A stretch of DNA of 64,000 nucleotides from Pantoea sp. SOD02 (GCF_024707505.1 NZ_CP102604.1:1984001-2048000), one strand, 5' to 3'; numbered from the stretch's first letter, positions 1 through 9,907 are shown. A program made the numbers and translations. The notes: generated by a model from the letters alone, not told the origin.

Positions 1-1392
1 TACTTTGCCACTAAAGAAAAAGACAACGTCAACGTCAGCATGCTGGTGAACGGCTTCAGCTTTGCCGGCAGCGGCCAGAACGCCGGGATTGGCTTTATCT
101 CGCTGAAGAACTGGAGCGAGCGAAAAGGTACAGAAAACAGTGCCGATGCGATTGCCGCACGTGCCATGGCGAGCCTGGCCAGCATTCGTGATGCGCAGAT
201 CTTCGTGCTGTCGCCACCGTCGGTGTCCGGTTTAGGGCAGTCGGACGGATTCACCTTTGAGCTGCAGGCGCGTGGCACCACCGGGCGAGACCAGTTACTG
301 AAGATGCGCAATCAACTGATTGCTGAAGCCAATCAGGATCCGCTGCTCAGTGCGGTGCGTGCCAACACCTTGCCGGATTTACCGCAGCTGCAGGTCAATA
401 TCGACGATGAAAAAGCGCAGTCGCTGGGGCTCACCATCAGCGACATCAACGACACGCTCAGTGCGGCGATTGGCGGCAGCTACATTAACGACTTCACCGA
501 TCGTGGCCGAGTGAAAAAGGTCTATATGCAGGGCGATCAGCAATTCCGCAGCAAGCCGGAAGATATCGATCACTGGTACGTGCGCGGCAGCGATAGTAAC
601 AGCAATACCACCATGGTGCCGTTTGCGTCGTTTGCCTCGTCCGAATGGGCGTACGGCCCGGATGTGCTGTCACGCTATAACGGCCTGGCCTCCTACGAAA
701 TCGAAGGTTCGGCGGCGGCAGGCAAGAGTTCCGGGGATGCGATTAGCGCGATGGAAAAACTGGCGGCGAAGCTACCGGCGGGCACCACTTTTGCGTGGAG
801 CGGCTTGTCCTATCAGGAAAAACTCTCCGGCAACCAGGCGATGTCGCTGTATGGCATCTCGCTGATTGTGGTGTTCCTGTGTCTGGCGGCGTTGTATGAA
901 AGCTGGTCGGTACCGTTCTCGGTGATGATGGTGGTGCCGCTCGGCGTGATCGGTTCGTTGCTGGCGATCAGCCTGCGCGGACTGGAAAACGACGTCTATT
1001 TCCAGGTGGCGCTGTTAACCATCATTGGCTTGTCGGCGAAGAACGCGATTCTGATTGTTGAGTTCGCCGAAGACAATTACCGCAAAGGGGAAAACCTGGT
1101 GAAGGCGGCGACGCACGCGGCATCGATGCGCCTGCGCCCCATCATCATGACCTCGCTGGCATTTACCGCTGGCGTATTTCCGCTGGCGATTTCCACTGGC
1201 GCGGGCGCCAACAGCCGCATTGCGATTGGTACCGGCATTATTGGCGGCACGCTGACCGCTACCTTACTGGCGATCTTCTTTGTTCCGCTGTTCTTTGTTC
1301 TGGTGCGTCGCGTCTTCCCGGCGATTCCGCATGACGATAATCATCAATCTGTGGCGAAGGCGGGGGGAATAACATGTCGGCAAAACTCTTAA
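1..1392 (+). CDS. RND multidrug efflux pump inner-membrane subunit, 5' part missing
   Basis: The reading frame is open from base 1, so the gene starts upstream; about 463 of the roughly 1040 residues usual for the family are present. It is the C-terminal half of an AcrB/MexB-type (HAE-1) proton-driven exporter. Periplasmic porter sequence is followed from about window base 840 by the hydrophobic C-terminal membrane block, with the typical short motifs [20 protein letters not shown] and RLRPIIMTS. The family sits in the inner membrane and passes drugs to an outer-membrane channel through an adaptor. The next gene overlaps its last 19 bases and encodes that channel, so a tripartite operon is likely, with the adaptor gene expected upstream of the window. 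Substrates cannot be told from the sequence. Confidence 0.95.
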   Translation, partial: YFATKEKDNVNVSMLVNGFSFAGSGQNAGIGFISLKNWSERKGTENSADAIAARAMASLASIRDAQIFVLSPPSVSGLGQSDGFTFELQARGTTGRDQLLKMRNQLIAEANQDPLLSAVRANTLPDLPQLQVNIDDEKAQSLGLTISDINDTLSAAIGGSYINDFTDRGRVKKVYMQGDQQFRSKPEDIDHWYVRGSDSNSNTTMVPFASFASSEWAYGPDVLSRYNGLASYEIEGSAAAGKSSGDAISAMEKLAAKLPAGTTFAWSGLSYQEKLSGNQAMSLYGISLIVVFLCLAALYESWSVPFSVMMVVPLGVIGSLLAISLRGLENDVYFQVALLTIIGLSAKNAILIVEFAEDNYRKGENLVKAATHAASMRLRPIIMTSLAFTAGVFPLAISTGAGANSRIAIGTGIIGGTLTATLLAIFFVPLFFVLVRRVFPAIPHDDNHQSVAKAGGITCRQNS

Positions 1393-2807
1393 TGGTATTA
1401 ATTCCCGCGCTGCTGTCGGGTTGTGTCTCACTCGATCCGCACTATGACCGCCCGCAAGGCGCGGTCAGCAGCCAGATGCCAAGCGGTGATGCCTATCGTT
1501 CCCTGCAAGGCACGCAGGCCAGCAACTACCGCGACCTGAGCTGGCAGGATTATGTGCTCGACGCCAAACTGCGTCAGGTGGTGGCGATGGCGCTGGATAG
1601 CAGCCGCGACTTGCGTGAAGCGGTGGCCAGCGTGAAGTCTGCACATGCTCAATATGGCGAAGAGCGCGCCAATCTGTTCCCGACCATCAGCGCAGGCGTG
1701 AGCGGCACGCGTTCACGCGCTTTAACCGGCGAAGGCAATCAAACCGCCATCAGCAATAGCTATTCGGCGGAAGGCAGCGTCAGTTCGTTTGAACTCGATC
1801 TGTTTGGCAAAAACCAGAGCCTGACGCGCGAACAGTATGAAACTTATCTCGGCACGCTGCAGGGCGCGCGCAGTACGCGTCTGACGGTGTTGTACAACAC
1901 GGTGGATTACTGGCTGCAACTCGCCGCCGATCGCAGCAATCTGGCGATTGCCAAAGAGACCGCCGAGAGCGCGCGTCAATCGTGGCAGGTCACGCGTAAG
2001 CAGATGGAAAATGGCATCGCTTCGATGGTGGATGTCTCGTCTGCGGAAACCACTTATCAATCTGCGCAGGCCGATGTCGCCAGCTACACCACGCTGGTGG
2101 CGCAGGATAAAAATGCGCTGGATTTAGTGGTGGGCCGCAGCGTGCCGGATAATCTGCTGCCTGACAGCATTGAATCGATTGGTAACGCCTTGCGTGAGGT
2201 GCCGGCGGGCGTCTCATCGGATGCGCTGCTGAATCGCCCTGATGTGTTGCAAGCCGAGCACAATCTTAAGTCTGCCAACGCCAGTATTGGTGCGGCGCGT
2301 GCCAACTTCTTCCCGAGCATTACGCTGACCGGCAGCGGCGGCGTCGGCAGTGCTGATCTCTCGACGCTGTTTAAAAACGGAGCGGGCATTTGGTCGTTTG
2401 CGCCGAGCATTTCGCTGCCAATTTTCCAGGGTGGCTACAACGTTTCTTACCTGAAATACACCAAAGCACAGAAAGAGTATTACGTGGCGGCGTATGAGAA
2501 AGCGGTGCAAACCGCCTTCCAGGAAGTGGCGGATGCGCTGGCGCGTCGCGGCACCATCAACGATCAGCTCAGCAGTCAGCAGAGTAATGTGGCGGCGTCG
2601 CAAACCTATTACCATCTGGCGGATTTGCGCTATCGCAACGGCGTTGATACTTATCTCAATGCCTTGACTGCGCAGCGTACGCTGTACAGTGCCCGCACCA
2701 GTCTGGTGAGTACGCAGCAAGCCTACTACCTGAATTTGATCACCTTCTATAAAGTGATGGGCGGCGGCACGGCGTTGAAAGAGTCTGAAATAATGAGCAC
2801 GCAATAA
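1374..2807 (+). CDS. Outer-membrane efflux lipoprotein, NodT/OprM type
   Basis: A 477-residue TolC-superfamily channel. The N-terminus is a lipoprotein signal: a short hydrophobic stretch ending in the lipobox LLSGC, with the cysteine at residue 17 as the acylated residue of the mature protein. The rest shows the two repeated outer-membrane efflux domains, with the usual SLPIFQGG and [14 protein letters not shown] motifs. It forms the trimeric outer-membrane and periplasmic tunnel for the RND pump encoded just upstream, which its start codon overlaps by 19 bases, suggesting translational coupling. Length is normal for NodT-family members. Gene-specific substrate cannot be inferred. Confidence 0.95.
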   Translation: MSAKLLMVLIPALLSGCVSLDPHYDRPQGAVSSQMPSGDAYRSLQGTQASNYRDLSWQDYVLDAKLRQVVAMALDSSRDLREAVASVKSAHAQYGEERANLFPTISAGVSGTRSRALTGEGNQTAISNSYSAEGSVSSFELDLFGKNQSLTREQYETYLGTLQGARSTRLTVLYNTVDYWLQLAADRSNLAIAKETAESARQSWQVTRKQMENGIASMVDVSSAETTYQSAQADVASYTTLVAQDKNALDLVVGRSVPDNLLPDSIESIGNALREVPAGVSSDALLNRPDVLQAEHNLKSANASIGAARANFFPSITLTGSGGVGSADLSTLFKNGAGIWSFAPSISLPIFQGGYNVSYLKYTKAQKEYYVAAYEKAVQTAFQEVADALARRGTINDQLSSQQSNVAASQTYYHLADLRYRNGVDTYLNALTAQRTLYSARTSLVSTQQAYYLNLITFYKVMGGGTALKESEIMSTQ

Positions 2808-2809
2808 TT

Positions 2810-2906
2810 GCGTAATGCTCGTCAGTTAATCGTCTTTCGGTCGCCATAAATGGCGACCCTACAAAGGATTGGCGCGTTTTTCGTAGGGTGCGCATTTATG
2901 CGCACC
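2810..2906. repeat. Composite palindromic repeat, 97-base copy A
   Basis: It holds a type 1 hairpin (GGTCGCC..GGCGACC, 2839-2858), a 28-base spacer beginning CTAC and ending GTAG, and a type 2 hairpin (GGTGCGC..GCGCACC, 2887-2906). Bases 2810-2906 match 59977-60073 at 93 of 97 positions with no gaps by my reading. It lies between the outer-membrane efflux gene and a TetR gene and could act as a transcript-end structure. Confidence 0.9.
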
Positions 2907-3002
2907 AACCGCAAATATTGGAAACATTGTCATGGTTTCTCACCGGATACGCATCGCGTATGATAACGCAATTAAAACGATAAATTCTTTTTCGGAGCCA
3001 AT

Positions 3003-3584
3003 GTGAGCCACTCTGAACATGACGAATTCTTTTTGCAGCGTCAGCAGCAGATTATTAATGCGGCAAAAGTCTGTTTCAGTCGCTGCGGATTTCATGGCGC
3101 CAGCATGGCGGATATTAGCCGTGAATCCGCTTTAGGGGCAGGGCAAATATATCGTTACTTCAGCAGTAAAGAGCTCATTGTCACGGAAACAATCAAAAGC
3201 ATCGCGCACAACTGGCGCCAGTTTTTAGTACAACATTTACCTGCGCAACAATCGACTCAGGATATTATCAACGCCGATTCCCCATTCTGGCAGCATTGGC
3301 CGAGTCAGGACCGGAAATTATTACTGGAAATGTATTCTGAGGCGTCGCGAAATGAATCTGTGCGCACTATTCTGGCCCAGCAAGAGCAATTATTACTTGC
3401 CGAATTAGACGTGCGTTTTGCCGTACAAACAGCTGAAACCAACGCAACGCAACGTGCCAACCGCATTCAATTTTTATTGCTGCTGGTGGATGGTGTCGCC
3501 TGCCGCGCCTTTGGCGATAGCGACCTTGATCAGAATGAAATGCAGCGCGTGAACGGCATTCTCAGCCAGCATCTGTTCGGTTGA
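3003..3584 (+). CDS. TetR-family transcriptional regulator
   Basis: 193 residues. The start is GTG at 3003, inside the overlapping ATGTGA, preceded by a CGGAG ribosome site. Residues about 15-60 form the TetR DNA-binding domain, with the characteristic GAGQIYRYFSSKELIV recognition-helix region; the remainder is a helical ligand-binding domain with no recognisable specificity. It follows the RND efflux operon on the same strand after a palindromic repeat, so control of that pump is plausible but not shown. The next gene, convergent and 2 bases away, is a second TetR protein of similar architecture (both contain an SEA[S/T]RN segment), suggesting an old duplication. Confidence 0.9.
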   Translation: MSHSEHDEFFLQRQQQIINAAKVCFSRCGFHGASMADISRESALGAGQIYRYFSSKELIVTETIKSIAHNWRQFLVQHLPAQQSTQDIINADSPFWQHWPSQDRKLLLEMYSEASRNESVRTILAQQEQLLLAELDVRFAVQTAETNATQRANRIQFLLLLVDGVACRAFGDSDLDQNEMQRVNGILSQHLFG

Positions 3585-3586
3585 AA

Positions 3587-4150
3587 TCAGGCAGCACTGT
3601 GCGGGTAGACGTCATTCACCACCGCATTGAAAAATGGCATAAAGACCGGCGCGATATCGCGCTGCTTCATACAACGGCGAATAATGATGCCATCAATAAT
3701 CAGCGACATTACATATAAGCGGGTGTGAATGGCATTGGCGTCCTGCTCGGGATGCAGCGCCTGCTCCTGAGCGATAAAGTTATTTTTAAGCTCATGCCAT
3801 GCATCGAACATAATTTGCTGAATACGATTATTACGCGTGGCTTCAGACGACACTTCCATCAGCAGAATAATACTGTTTTCCACGGCCGCCGGCACAATAT
3901 CTTCCGCTTCGTGATACTGTCCTTTCATATGCGCGATACGTTCGAAATCGGCATTCAATAGCGCGATCATCCGCTGCACCACACTGGTGACTAATGCCTC
4001 AATGATCGCCTCTTTGTTTTTATAATATTTATAAATTAAACCGATGCTGACGTCGGCCTGAGTGGCAATATTCTGAATCGATGTCTGGTGAAAACCTTTT
4101 TGCCGCATGCACTGCTCGGCGGCGGCCAGGATCTGTTCGCTTCGGTTCAT
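3587..4150 (-). CDS. TetR-family transcriptional regulator
   Basis: 187 residues. The N-terminal HTH (about residues 5-50) contains TQADVSIGLIYKYYKNKEAI, the typical TetR recognition helix followed by the tyrosine/lysine signature. The C-terminal domain is helical with no known ligand. It converges tail-to-tail with another TetR gene and is divergent from the pirin-like gene at 4356, so the 205-base region 4151-4355 may hold its operator; I saw no perfect palindrome there. The ribosome site is weak. Target genes are unknown, and the RND pump or the pirin-like gene are the nearest candidates. Confidence 0.9.
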   Translation of the reverse strand: MNRSEQILAAAEQCMRQKGFHQTSIQNIATQADVSIGLIYKYYKNKEAIIEALVTSVVQRMIALLNADFERIAHMKGQYHEAEDIVPAAVENSIILLMEVSSEATRNNRIQQIMFDAWHELKNNFIAQEQALHPEQDANAIHTRLYVMSLIIDGIIIRRCMKQRDIAPVFMPFFNAVVNDVYPHSAA

Positions 4151-4355
4151 GATTATTACACTCGCAGAATAAAGCGGCTATTTTACGCAATTAAACTTGC
4201 GCTGGCGATGAATAAAAGCATTAACCTGCTCTGATTATTGCGGCACTTTATCGTCGTTCAGTTTTTTTGGTTTAAGCGAGCAGTTTTGCCTGCTGTTCAT
4301 GGTTTTCCCGATCTCTATGATGGTGGACAGAGAAAAATCATTGAGGAATAACACC

Positions 4356-5018
4356 ATGAACATCCTGCGTGCCCAACGCGATCAGCTGTTTGAATATGGT
4401 CCTTTTAACATTCGACGTCAGCGTCCCGGTGAAGCGTTTGGCCCGCTGGAGATTGTCGATCAAATGACGCTGCAGCTGGATGCCACCATTCCGCTGCATT
4501 CGCATCAGGACAGTGAGATTTTCAGCTACGTTTGGCGCGGTTCGCTGCTGCACAGCACCGAGCAGGGAGAAACGCATTCCCTCAACGCCAAACGCGCGCT
4601 GCTGCTGAGTGCCGGTAGCGGGATGCGCTTTGCCGAGTCTGCGCCTTTTATCGAAACCGAACTGCTGCAGGCCACCATTCGCCCAGCGCAAACCGGCGGT
4701 GAACCGCAGGTGAATACCTTTACCCGTGTGGACGGTGCGGCAGCAAACGCATGGACGTTACTGGCAGGGCCGCACGGCAGCGAGGCGCCGCTGGCGCTCA
4801 ATCAGGCGATATACATTTATGACCTGAAACTTGAGCGCGGCCAACAGGTGGATGTGCCACAGCGTGCAGGCTATTCCAGCTGGATTACCGTGCTGGACGG
4901 CATTGTGCGTATCGATAATGAACGGTTGCATAAGGGCGATTCCGTGAGCGATACCGCGCCATTACCCGCGCTGACGGGAGAAAGGGATGCAACGCTAATC
5001 GCCTTTCTGGTGCAATAA
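4356..5018 (+). CDS. Pirin-family (cupin) protein
   Basis: 220 residues from the ATG at 4356, which has a GAGG ribosome site eight bases upstream; an in-frame ATG at 4299 gives a 19-residue extension that looks non-coding. It resembles the pirin/YhhW family, Fe-binding bicupins some of which have quercetin 2,3-dioxygenase activity. The N-terminal cupin has the metal-type motif PLHSHQDSEIFSYVWRG (two His and a Glu). As in other bacterial pirins the second cupin lacks an obvious metal set. Cytoplasmic, no signal peptide. Substrate unknown. Confidence 0.8.
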   Translation: MNILRAQRDQLFEYGPFNIRRQRPGEAFGPLEIVDQMTLQLDATIPLHSHQDSEIFSYVWRGSLLHSTEQGETHSLNAKRALLLSAGSGMRFAESAPFIETELLQATIRPAQTGGEPQVNTFTRVDGAAANAWTLLAGPHGSEAPLALNQAIYIYDLKLERGQQVDVPQRAGYSSWITVLDGIVRIDNERLHKGDSVSDTAPLPALTGERDATLIAFLVQ

Positions 5019-5027
5019 TACATGTAG

Positions 5028-5067
5028 GGTCGCCATTCATGGCGACCTAAGCCCATTGATGCGCACC
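5028..5067. repeat. Palindromic repeat, type 1 hairpin plus half of type 2
   Basis: A perfect 20-base hairpin (GGTCGCCAT, CATGGCGACC side) at 5028-5047 preceded by GTAG, followed by a degenerate GATGCGCACC that looks like the right half of a type 2 hairpin. It lies just after the pirin-like gene. Confidence 0.85.
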
Positions 5068-5132
5068 TAACCCTTCCTCCGCATAACATCGTGTTATCAT
5101 CTGCGAACACAACAAAGGAGCAGGCTAATCCC

Positions 5133-5849
5133 ATGAAAAAGAAAGAGTTCATAATCCAGGATTTGCTAAGCAAGATCTATCAGGAAGATACCTCCGCACC
5201 CCGCAAATTACCGCCTGAACGCCAGCTGGCCGAAGAGTATGGCGTATCGCGTTTCACCATCCGGCAAGCACTGGAGAAGCTGGTCAGTATCGGTGCGGTG
5301 CGTATCGTGCAGGGATCGGGCATTTGGATTAACGAGACGGTGCGCAATAACCCGCTGGTGTATAATTCGATCACCGAAAAGCGTTTCGATCAAATGCGTT
5401 ATCGCACCATCAGTCTGCGTAAAAGACGCCCGGACAGTGACGAGCAACAGATATTCGCTATTAACGACGATGCTTTTATCTGGGAGTTTTCCCGCCTGCG
5501 CTATGTGGATAATGTGGCAGTGCAGATTGAAATATCGCGTATGCCAGCAACCTTATTTAGCGATCTCAACGGTGACATTATTGAGCGATCGATACAGCAA
5601 TATGTGTTGTCCAAAGGCTATCAAATCTCACATTTACTCACCAGCTACCGTGCGATTAGCGTTAATCGCGAACAGGCGACGTTACTGGGCTGTAAAAAGG
5701 GCAGTCCGGCAATGCACATTATTAACCGTGGTATTTTGCAAGGCGGGCAGGTGTATGAAATCAGCGACATCGTTGATATTAATTACACCTGCACCTATTT
5801 GATTCCGCATAACCCGGATAATCTACGTTTCCGCCAGCAACAGCGCTAA
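5133..5849 (+). CDS. GntR-family regulator with UTRA ligand domain
   Basis: 238 residues from ATG 5133, with AAAGGAG about 13 bases upstream; an earlier in-frame start at 5091 is less likely. Residues about 8-70 are a GntR winged helix (RKLPPERQLAEEYGVSRFTI), and the rest is a UTRA/HutC-type ligand-binding domain. Members of this subfamily usually repress sugar or phosphosugar uptake genes and are released by a phosphorylated sugar. It converges, with a one-base gap, with the ManD-like dehydratase gene, which is itself divergent from a PTS EIIBC gene. The most natural targets are these two genes and the control region 7051-7354. Confidence 0.9.
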   Translation: MKKKEFIIQDLLSKIYQEDTSAPRKLPPERQLAEEYGVSRFTIRQALEKLVSIGAVRIVQGSGIWINETVRNNPLVYNSITEKRFDQMRYRTISLRKRRPDSDEQQIFAINDDAFIWEFSRLRYVDNVAVQIEISRMPATLFSDLNGDIIERSIQQYVLSKGYQISHLLTSYRAISVNREQATLLGCKKGSPAMHIINRGILQGGQVYEISDIVDINYTCTYLIPHNPDNLRFRQQQR

Positions 5850-5850
5850 A

Positions 5851-7050
5851 TTATGGCGTGTGAATGGTGCCGTCTGGCAGTCGACTTTGCGTCCATTCAT
5901 GCGGACGATAAACCACCGGATGTTTTTCCGCTAACGCTTGATCAAATCCGACGCCAATACCTGATGCTTGTGGCGGATAAATATAGCCATTTTTAATCTC
6001 CGGCGCGCCAGGGAAAACTGCATCCGTCAGCGTTGAGCGCGGAATAAATTCCTGAATCGCAGCATTGTGCAGATGAATATTCAGATGCGTATTTACCGCT
6101 ACGCCAATCGGCGTCATATCGCCCGGTCCGTGCCATGCCAGTCGCACGCCAAATGCCTGACACAGCGCTGCCAGTTTTAACGCTGGCGTAATGCCCCCAA
6201 TCTGCGAGACGTGACAACGAATAAAGTCGATGCGACGATTCACAATTAACTCGTGCCATTCCGCTGGATTATTAAATAATTCACCTAGCGCTAATGGCAC
6301 CGCGCTTTGCTGACGCAGCTGCTCCAACCAGCCGGTTTGCGCGGGAGGAAGCACATCCTCAAGGAAATAGGGCATATACGGCTCAAGCTGTTTCACCAGT
6401 TGAATCGCCTGCTGCGGGAATAGGCGCTCATGCACGTCATGCAGAATTTCGAAACGATGTCCGTATTTCTCTCTTAACGCACGGAACATCTCAACCGTAT
6501 TTGCCATGTACTCTTGCTGCGAATAATAAGCGCCTGACGTGCTATTTTCCGGTGCGTTGAGTTCTTTGGGCGTTCCGCCGTAAAAACCCAGCTGACAGCG
6601 GATATGGCGATAGCCTTTCTCTAAGGCGTTATCGACTGAGGTATAAAGTTCGTCCAGTGTTTCACCGCTGGCATGGGTGTAAGCCGCAATTGCATCGCGC
6701 GCTTTGCCGCCCCACAGCTGATAAAGAGGCATATCTGCTAACTGCGCCTTGATATCCCACAACGCCATATCCACACCCGAAATGGCATTGTTAGTTACCG
6801 GCCCGTTACGCCAATAGGCATTAACGTTCATCATCTGCCACAGATCTTCAATATTGTTGGCATCGCGTCCCATTAATAGCGGCACCAGATACTCATCCAC
6901 CATGGTTTTTACCGCTAAAGGACGCTGTTGAAAGGTGGCGCAGCCGTGACCGGTAATCCCTTTATTGGTGGTGACACGTACGGTAATAAGATTATGACGA
7001 TCGGGGCGGGTAATAAAACACTCAATACTTTCAATAATGGTTGGGGTCAC
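5851..7050 (-). CDS. Enolase-superfamily ManD/RspA-like acid-sugar dehydratase, short-loop form
   Basis: 399 residues. It starts at GTG 7050, with AGGAG nine bases upstream. It belongs to the D-mannonate dehydratase (ManD/RspA) subgroup, which removes water from aldonic acids to give 2-keto-3-deoxy acids using Mg2+. The family residues are visible: HDVHERL (Asp and His), FLED and ALGELF (metal Glu), and WHGPGD (catalytic His). Compared with the paralogue at 53044-54297 it lacks about 18 residues in the loop after QLGFYGG, and has EDVLPP where most members have EDPV. The neighbours are a GntR/UTRA regulator and a PTS transporter, unusual company for an enzyme family that acts on unphosphorylated acids. 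Substrate uncertain. Confidence 0.88.
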   Translation of the reverse strand: MTPTIIESIECFITRPDRHNLITVRVTTNKGITGHGCATFQQRPLAVKTMVDEYLVPLLMGRDANNIEDLWQMMNVNAYWRNGPVTNNAISGVDMALWDIKAQLADMPLYQLWGGKARDAIAAYTHASGETLDELYTSVDNALEKGYRHIRCQLGFYGGTPKELNAPENSTSGAYYSQQEYMANTVEMFRALREKYGHRFEILHDVHERLFPQQAIQLVKQLEPYMPYFLEDVLPPAQTGWLEQLRQQSAVPLALGELFNNPAEWHELIVNRRIDFIRCHVSQIGGITPALKLAALCQAFGVRLAWHGPGDMTPIGVAVNTHLNIHLHNAAIQEFIPRSTLTDAVFPGAPEIKNGYIYPPQASGIGVGFDQALAEKHPVVYRPHEWTQSRLPDGTIHTP

Positions 7051-7354
7051 GAGAAATACTCCTGTGGTGCAGTGACTGCACGCAATATCAAGGCATGTTG
7101 ATAAGCTATTTTTGCCGTATCATTACTGGGTTTTTATTGCGACGCAAACCCTTTTTTGGGCAATAAATATTGGTCAGTAAATCAGAGTTTTTATCGCTAT
7201 AAAACAGACCAATCTGCCAATTTATGGCTTAATGGCCCTGATGCGGCGGGTTTTGTGATCGCAGTCATGATTTATTGGTTTGTTTTGTCTGGTGTCATTT
7301 ATTACCATCCAGTGCAGATTTCATCAGGCTGTTTTTCTTCCCTCAGGAGCATGT
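7051..7354. promoter_or_regulatory. Divergent control region between ManD-like and PTS genes
   Basis: 304 bases without a credible gene. It must hold promoters for both directions. An inverted pair ATTGGTC (7169-7175) and GACCAAT (7207-7213) could be an operator for the GntR/UTRA protein. A weak CRP-like site, TGTGA-N6-TCATG, is at 7254-7269 (two mismatches from TGTGA-N6-TCACA). A small open frame at 7156-7410 overlaps the PTS start and has no ribosome site or family look, so I leave it out. Confidence 0.5.
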
Positions 7355-8746
7355 ATGGGAACGCAGGAAGTAATAAAAAATATAATCCACTTAGTGGGTG
7401 GGAAGAATAATATCAATAAAGTCTGGCATTGCATGACGCGTCTGCGCTTTGACCTTATTGATGACAATAAAGTTAACCAGAGCGAAATTAAAACCTTGCC
7501 CGGTGTACTCGGCGCGCAAATGCAGAGCGAACAATTCCAGATTATTATCGGGCCCAAGGTCAATAGCTGGTATGAGCAAATCGTTCCGGTATTAAATAAC
7601 GATGGCGTACAAACTGCGCAAAATGAGAAAACACGTAAAAGCCTGATATCGCTGTTTATGGATACCGTCTCGGGCGTGTTTGGACCGATTGTTCCCGCCA
7701 TTGCCGGCGCAGGGATGATCAAAGGATTGCTGGCTGGATTAGTGGCGTTGCAGCTGGTCTCGGCCAAAAGCGACACGGTGATGGTGATTGATTTAATCGC
7801 CAGCGGCGTGTTCTATTTTCTGCCGTTCTTTTTAGCGGTCTCCGCCGCCAAAATATTTAAAACCAACGAGTATTTAGCCGCGGCCGTGGCGGCTTGTTTA
7901 ATGTATCCCTCTTTAATCGATGCGGCAAAAGCGCTGGCGGCGCATCAGGAGGGCGCAGTGAGCGCGTTTTGGCTGATGGGCGTGCTGCCAGTTTCGGTAT
8001 TTAATTATGCCTCCAGCGTTATCCCGGTCATCTTCTCTATCCTGGCGCTCAGTTATATTCACCGCTGGGTGGATCGCATTATGCCGGAAGTATTGAAAAC
8101 CGTATTTACGCCAACCTTAACGTTGTTCCTTGCAGCATTGACCGCGCTGGTGGTGATTGGCCCGATGGGGATTTGGCTTGGCAAAGGTCTGGCGCTGTTT
8201 ATTGAGGGCTTATTCAGTATTTCAGCGAGCTTTGCTGGCTTAATTGTCGGCGCCATTCGCCCGGTGGCGGTGCTGACCGGCATGCATCACGCGATGACAC
8301 CGATTGCGCTACAGAACTTCAGCGATCGCGGTTATGACATGTTGATGCCGATGATGTTTATGGCAAATATGTCGATTGCCGGCGCGACATTTGCCATCTG
8401 GAAATTAAGTAAAAATCGTCAGGACAAAGTGGTCACGCTTTCAGCCGCGATTTCAGCATTGTTAGGCATCACGGAACCAGCGCTGTTTGGCGTGTTAACG
8501 CGCTACAAAAAAGCCTTTATCGCGGCAACGGTTTCCAGTGCGCTGGCTTCAGCCTTTATCGGTTTCTTTGGCGTGCGTTTATATGGCTACATTCTTTCCA
8601 GTATATTCAGTTTGCCGGCCTATATTGGCCCGTACTTTATCTGGGCCGTTTCCGGCGTCGCCATTGCGCTTATCATGTCATTTAGTCTGACGTTGATTTT
8701 GGTGGGTAAGGAACCTGATTTAGTCGCACAGCCCGAGAATAAGTAA
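7355..8746 (+). CDS. PTS EIIBC sugar transporter, glucose/beta-glucoside superfamily
   Basis: 463 residues from ATG 7355 with a CAGGAG site; an upstream in-frame start at 7280 lacks one. The N-terminal EIIB domain (about 1-85) carries the phosphorylation cysteine in WHCMTRLRF. The rest is a membrane EIIC domain with about ten hydrophobic segments and the GITEPALFGV motif. No EIIA domain is present, so phosphate would come from a separate protein such as EIIA-Glc (Crr), as for ScrA, TreB or MurP. It phosphorylates an unknown sugar or glycoside during uptake. Its divergent partner is a ManD-like dehydratase and its likely repressor is the GntR/UTRA protein at 5133. Confidence 0.93.
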   Translation: MGTQEVIKNIIHLVGGKNNINKVWHCMTRLRFDLIDDNKVNQSEIKTLPGVLGAQMQSEQFQIIIGPKVNSWYEQIVPVLNNDGVQTAQNEKTRKSLISLFMDTVSGVFGPIVPAIAGAGMIKGLLAGLVALQLVSAKSDTVMVIDLIASGVFYFLPFFLAVSAAKIFKTNEYLAAAVAACLMYPSLIDAAKALAAHQEGAVSAFWLMGVLPVSVFNYASSVIPVIFSILALSYIHRWVDRIMPEVLKTVFTPTLTLFLAALTALVVIGPMGIWLGKGLALFIEGLFSISASFAGLIVGAIRPVAVLTGMHHAMTPIALQNFSDRGYDMLMPMMFMANMSIAGATFAIWKLSKNRQDKVVTLSAAISALLGITEPALFGVLTRYKKAFIAATVSSALASAFIGFFGVRLYGYILSSIFSLPAYIGPYFIWAVSGVAIALIMSFSLTLILVGKEPDLVAQPENK

Positions 8747-8751
8747 TGTAG

Positions 8752-8771
8752 GGTCGCCATTTATGGCGACC
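8752..8771. repeat. Palindromic repeat, single type 1 hairpin
   Basis: GTAG followed by a perfect 20-base hairpin of arms GGTCGCCAT and ATGGCGACC around TT. It sits in the 34-base gap between two convergent genes (PTS EIIBC and lplA), the usual place for this family. Confidence 0.9.
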
Positions 8772-8780
8772 GATTTCCAC

Positions 8781-9797
8781 TTAGCTCACACTCGCCACCA
8801 ACCAACTCTCCAGCTGGCTTAATTCATTAAGCTGTTCCGGATATTCCGTTTTCAACAGCGTTAATTGCGCCAACATGGTTTCAGGACGATATACCGCGCC
8901 CTGCAGACGTAATGCCAGCGCTTCTAATGGCGAAGGGTTCAGGCTGTCGGTGAAAATCAGGCAGCGAGAAATCACGCCGCGCTCCACATCAAAATGGATC
9001 TCTACACCGCCCCAGACAAAGCGCTCATTAAGCAGATGCGAGAAATCCGGTGCATTACCAAAATTCCATTCCCAGCTGCTTAGCCGCGCAAATTGCTCTT
9101 CGAAACCGGGCAAATCAGGCAGTGCGGCGGGGGAGATATGCTCCGGTTCGCACTCTTCCTGATAGTAAGCAAAATACGCGGCAATCACCTCACGGCAGAT
9201 TGCGTCAAAGCTGATGCCCGGCACCAAATCGGCAATGTTGGCCACGCGTGAACGCACCGAGGTAATGCCTTTCGCCTGTAATTTTTTAATGTCTGGATTG
9301 AGGTAATCGGCGAGACGCGAAAGGTCGGCATCCATCAAAAATGTGCCGTGATGAAAACCGCGATCCGGCGTTTCACGATAGGCAGATCCGGAAATCTTGC
9401 GCACCTCGCCATCCACATTCACCACGATATCGTTGCGACCCGAAGCCTCAGCTGGAATGCCAAGCTGTTCCAGCGCGCGCAGGATAATCGCCGTTGACAC
9501 CGACTTATCGTATTCCGGTTTGCCAGCCATAAAGGTAAAGCAGCAGTTACCCAAATCGTGAAACACCGCGCCGCCGCCGCTGCTGCGCCGTGCCAGCTTG
9601 ATGCCGTCTTCCGCCATCCGCCGCGTATTGCACTCTTTCCACGGATTCTGGGCGCGGCCGATCACCACCGTTTCGGCGTTCTGCCAGAGAAACAGCACGC
9701 GCTGCGTTGTCGGCATCTGGCGGAAAATACACTCTTCTACCGCGAGGTTGAACCAGGGATCGTGTGAGTCAGAAATCAGCAAACGCAGGGTGGACAT
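8781..9797 (-). CDS. lplA: Lipoate-protein ligase A
   Basis: 338 residues, the same length as E. coli LplA. It activates free lipoate with ATP and joins it to lysines of the E2 and H subunits of 2-oxoacid dehydrogenases and the glycine cleavage system, in the cytoplasm. Family motifs are present: [20 protein letters not shown], then [15 protein letters not shown] (lipoyl-AMP binding loop) and the later KISGSAYRE lysine region. The C-terminal accessory domain is intact. The ribosome site is weak. It converges with the PTS gene across a palindromic repeat. Confidence 0.97.
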   Translation of the reverse strand: MSTLRLLISDSHDPWFNLAVEECIFRQMPTTQRVLFLWQNAETVVIGRAQNPWKECNTRRMAEDGIKLARRSSGGGAVFHDLGNCCFTFMAGKPEYDKSVSTAIILRALEQLGIPAEASGRNDIVVNVDGEVRKISGSAYRETPDRGFHHGTFLMDADLSRLADYLNPDIKKLQAKGITSVRSRVANIADLVPGISFDAICREVIAAYFAYYQEECEPEHISPAALPDLPGFEEQFARLSSWEWNFGNAPDFSHLLNERFVWGGVEIHFDVERGVISRCLIFTDSLNPSPLEALALRLQGAVYRPETMLAQLTLLKTEYPEQLNELSQLESWLVASVS

Positions 9798-9907
9798 GAT
9801 TTTTCGGTTCCGTGAGAAAGGGCAAATCGGGATAGAGTACGCTTAAGCTAATCGAAAGATAAGAAACAGCGGCGCATTTCATTTCAGTAAAAAAATGATT
9901 TAGCCAC

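Noticed and set aside
2214-2804. 196-residue open frame on minus opposite the outer-membrane efflux gene
   Set aside because: Shadow of a strongly supported gene; no family look and no ribosome site. The same applies to 12874-13431, 27866-28423 and 47426-48043.
7156-7410. 84-residue frame before the PTS gene
   Set aside because: Overlaps the PTS start in another frame, lacks a ribosome site and has no recognisable content.
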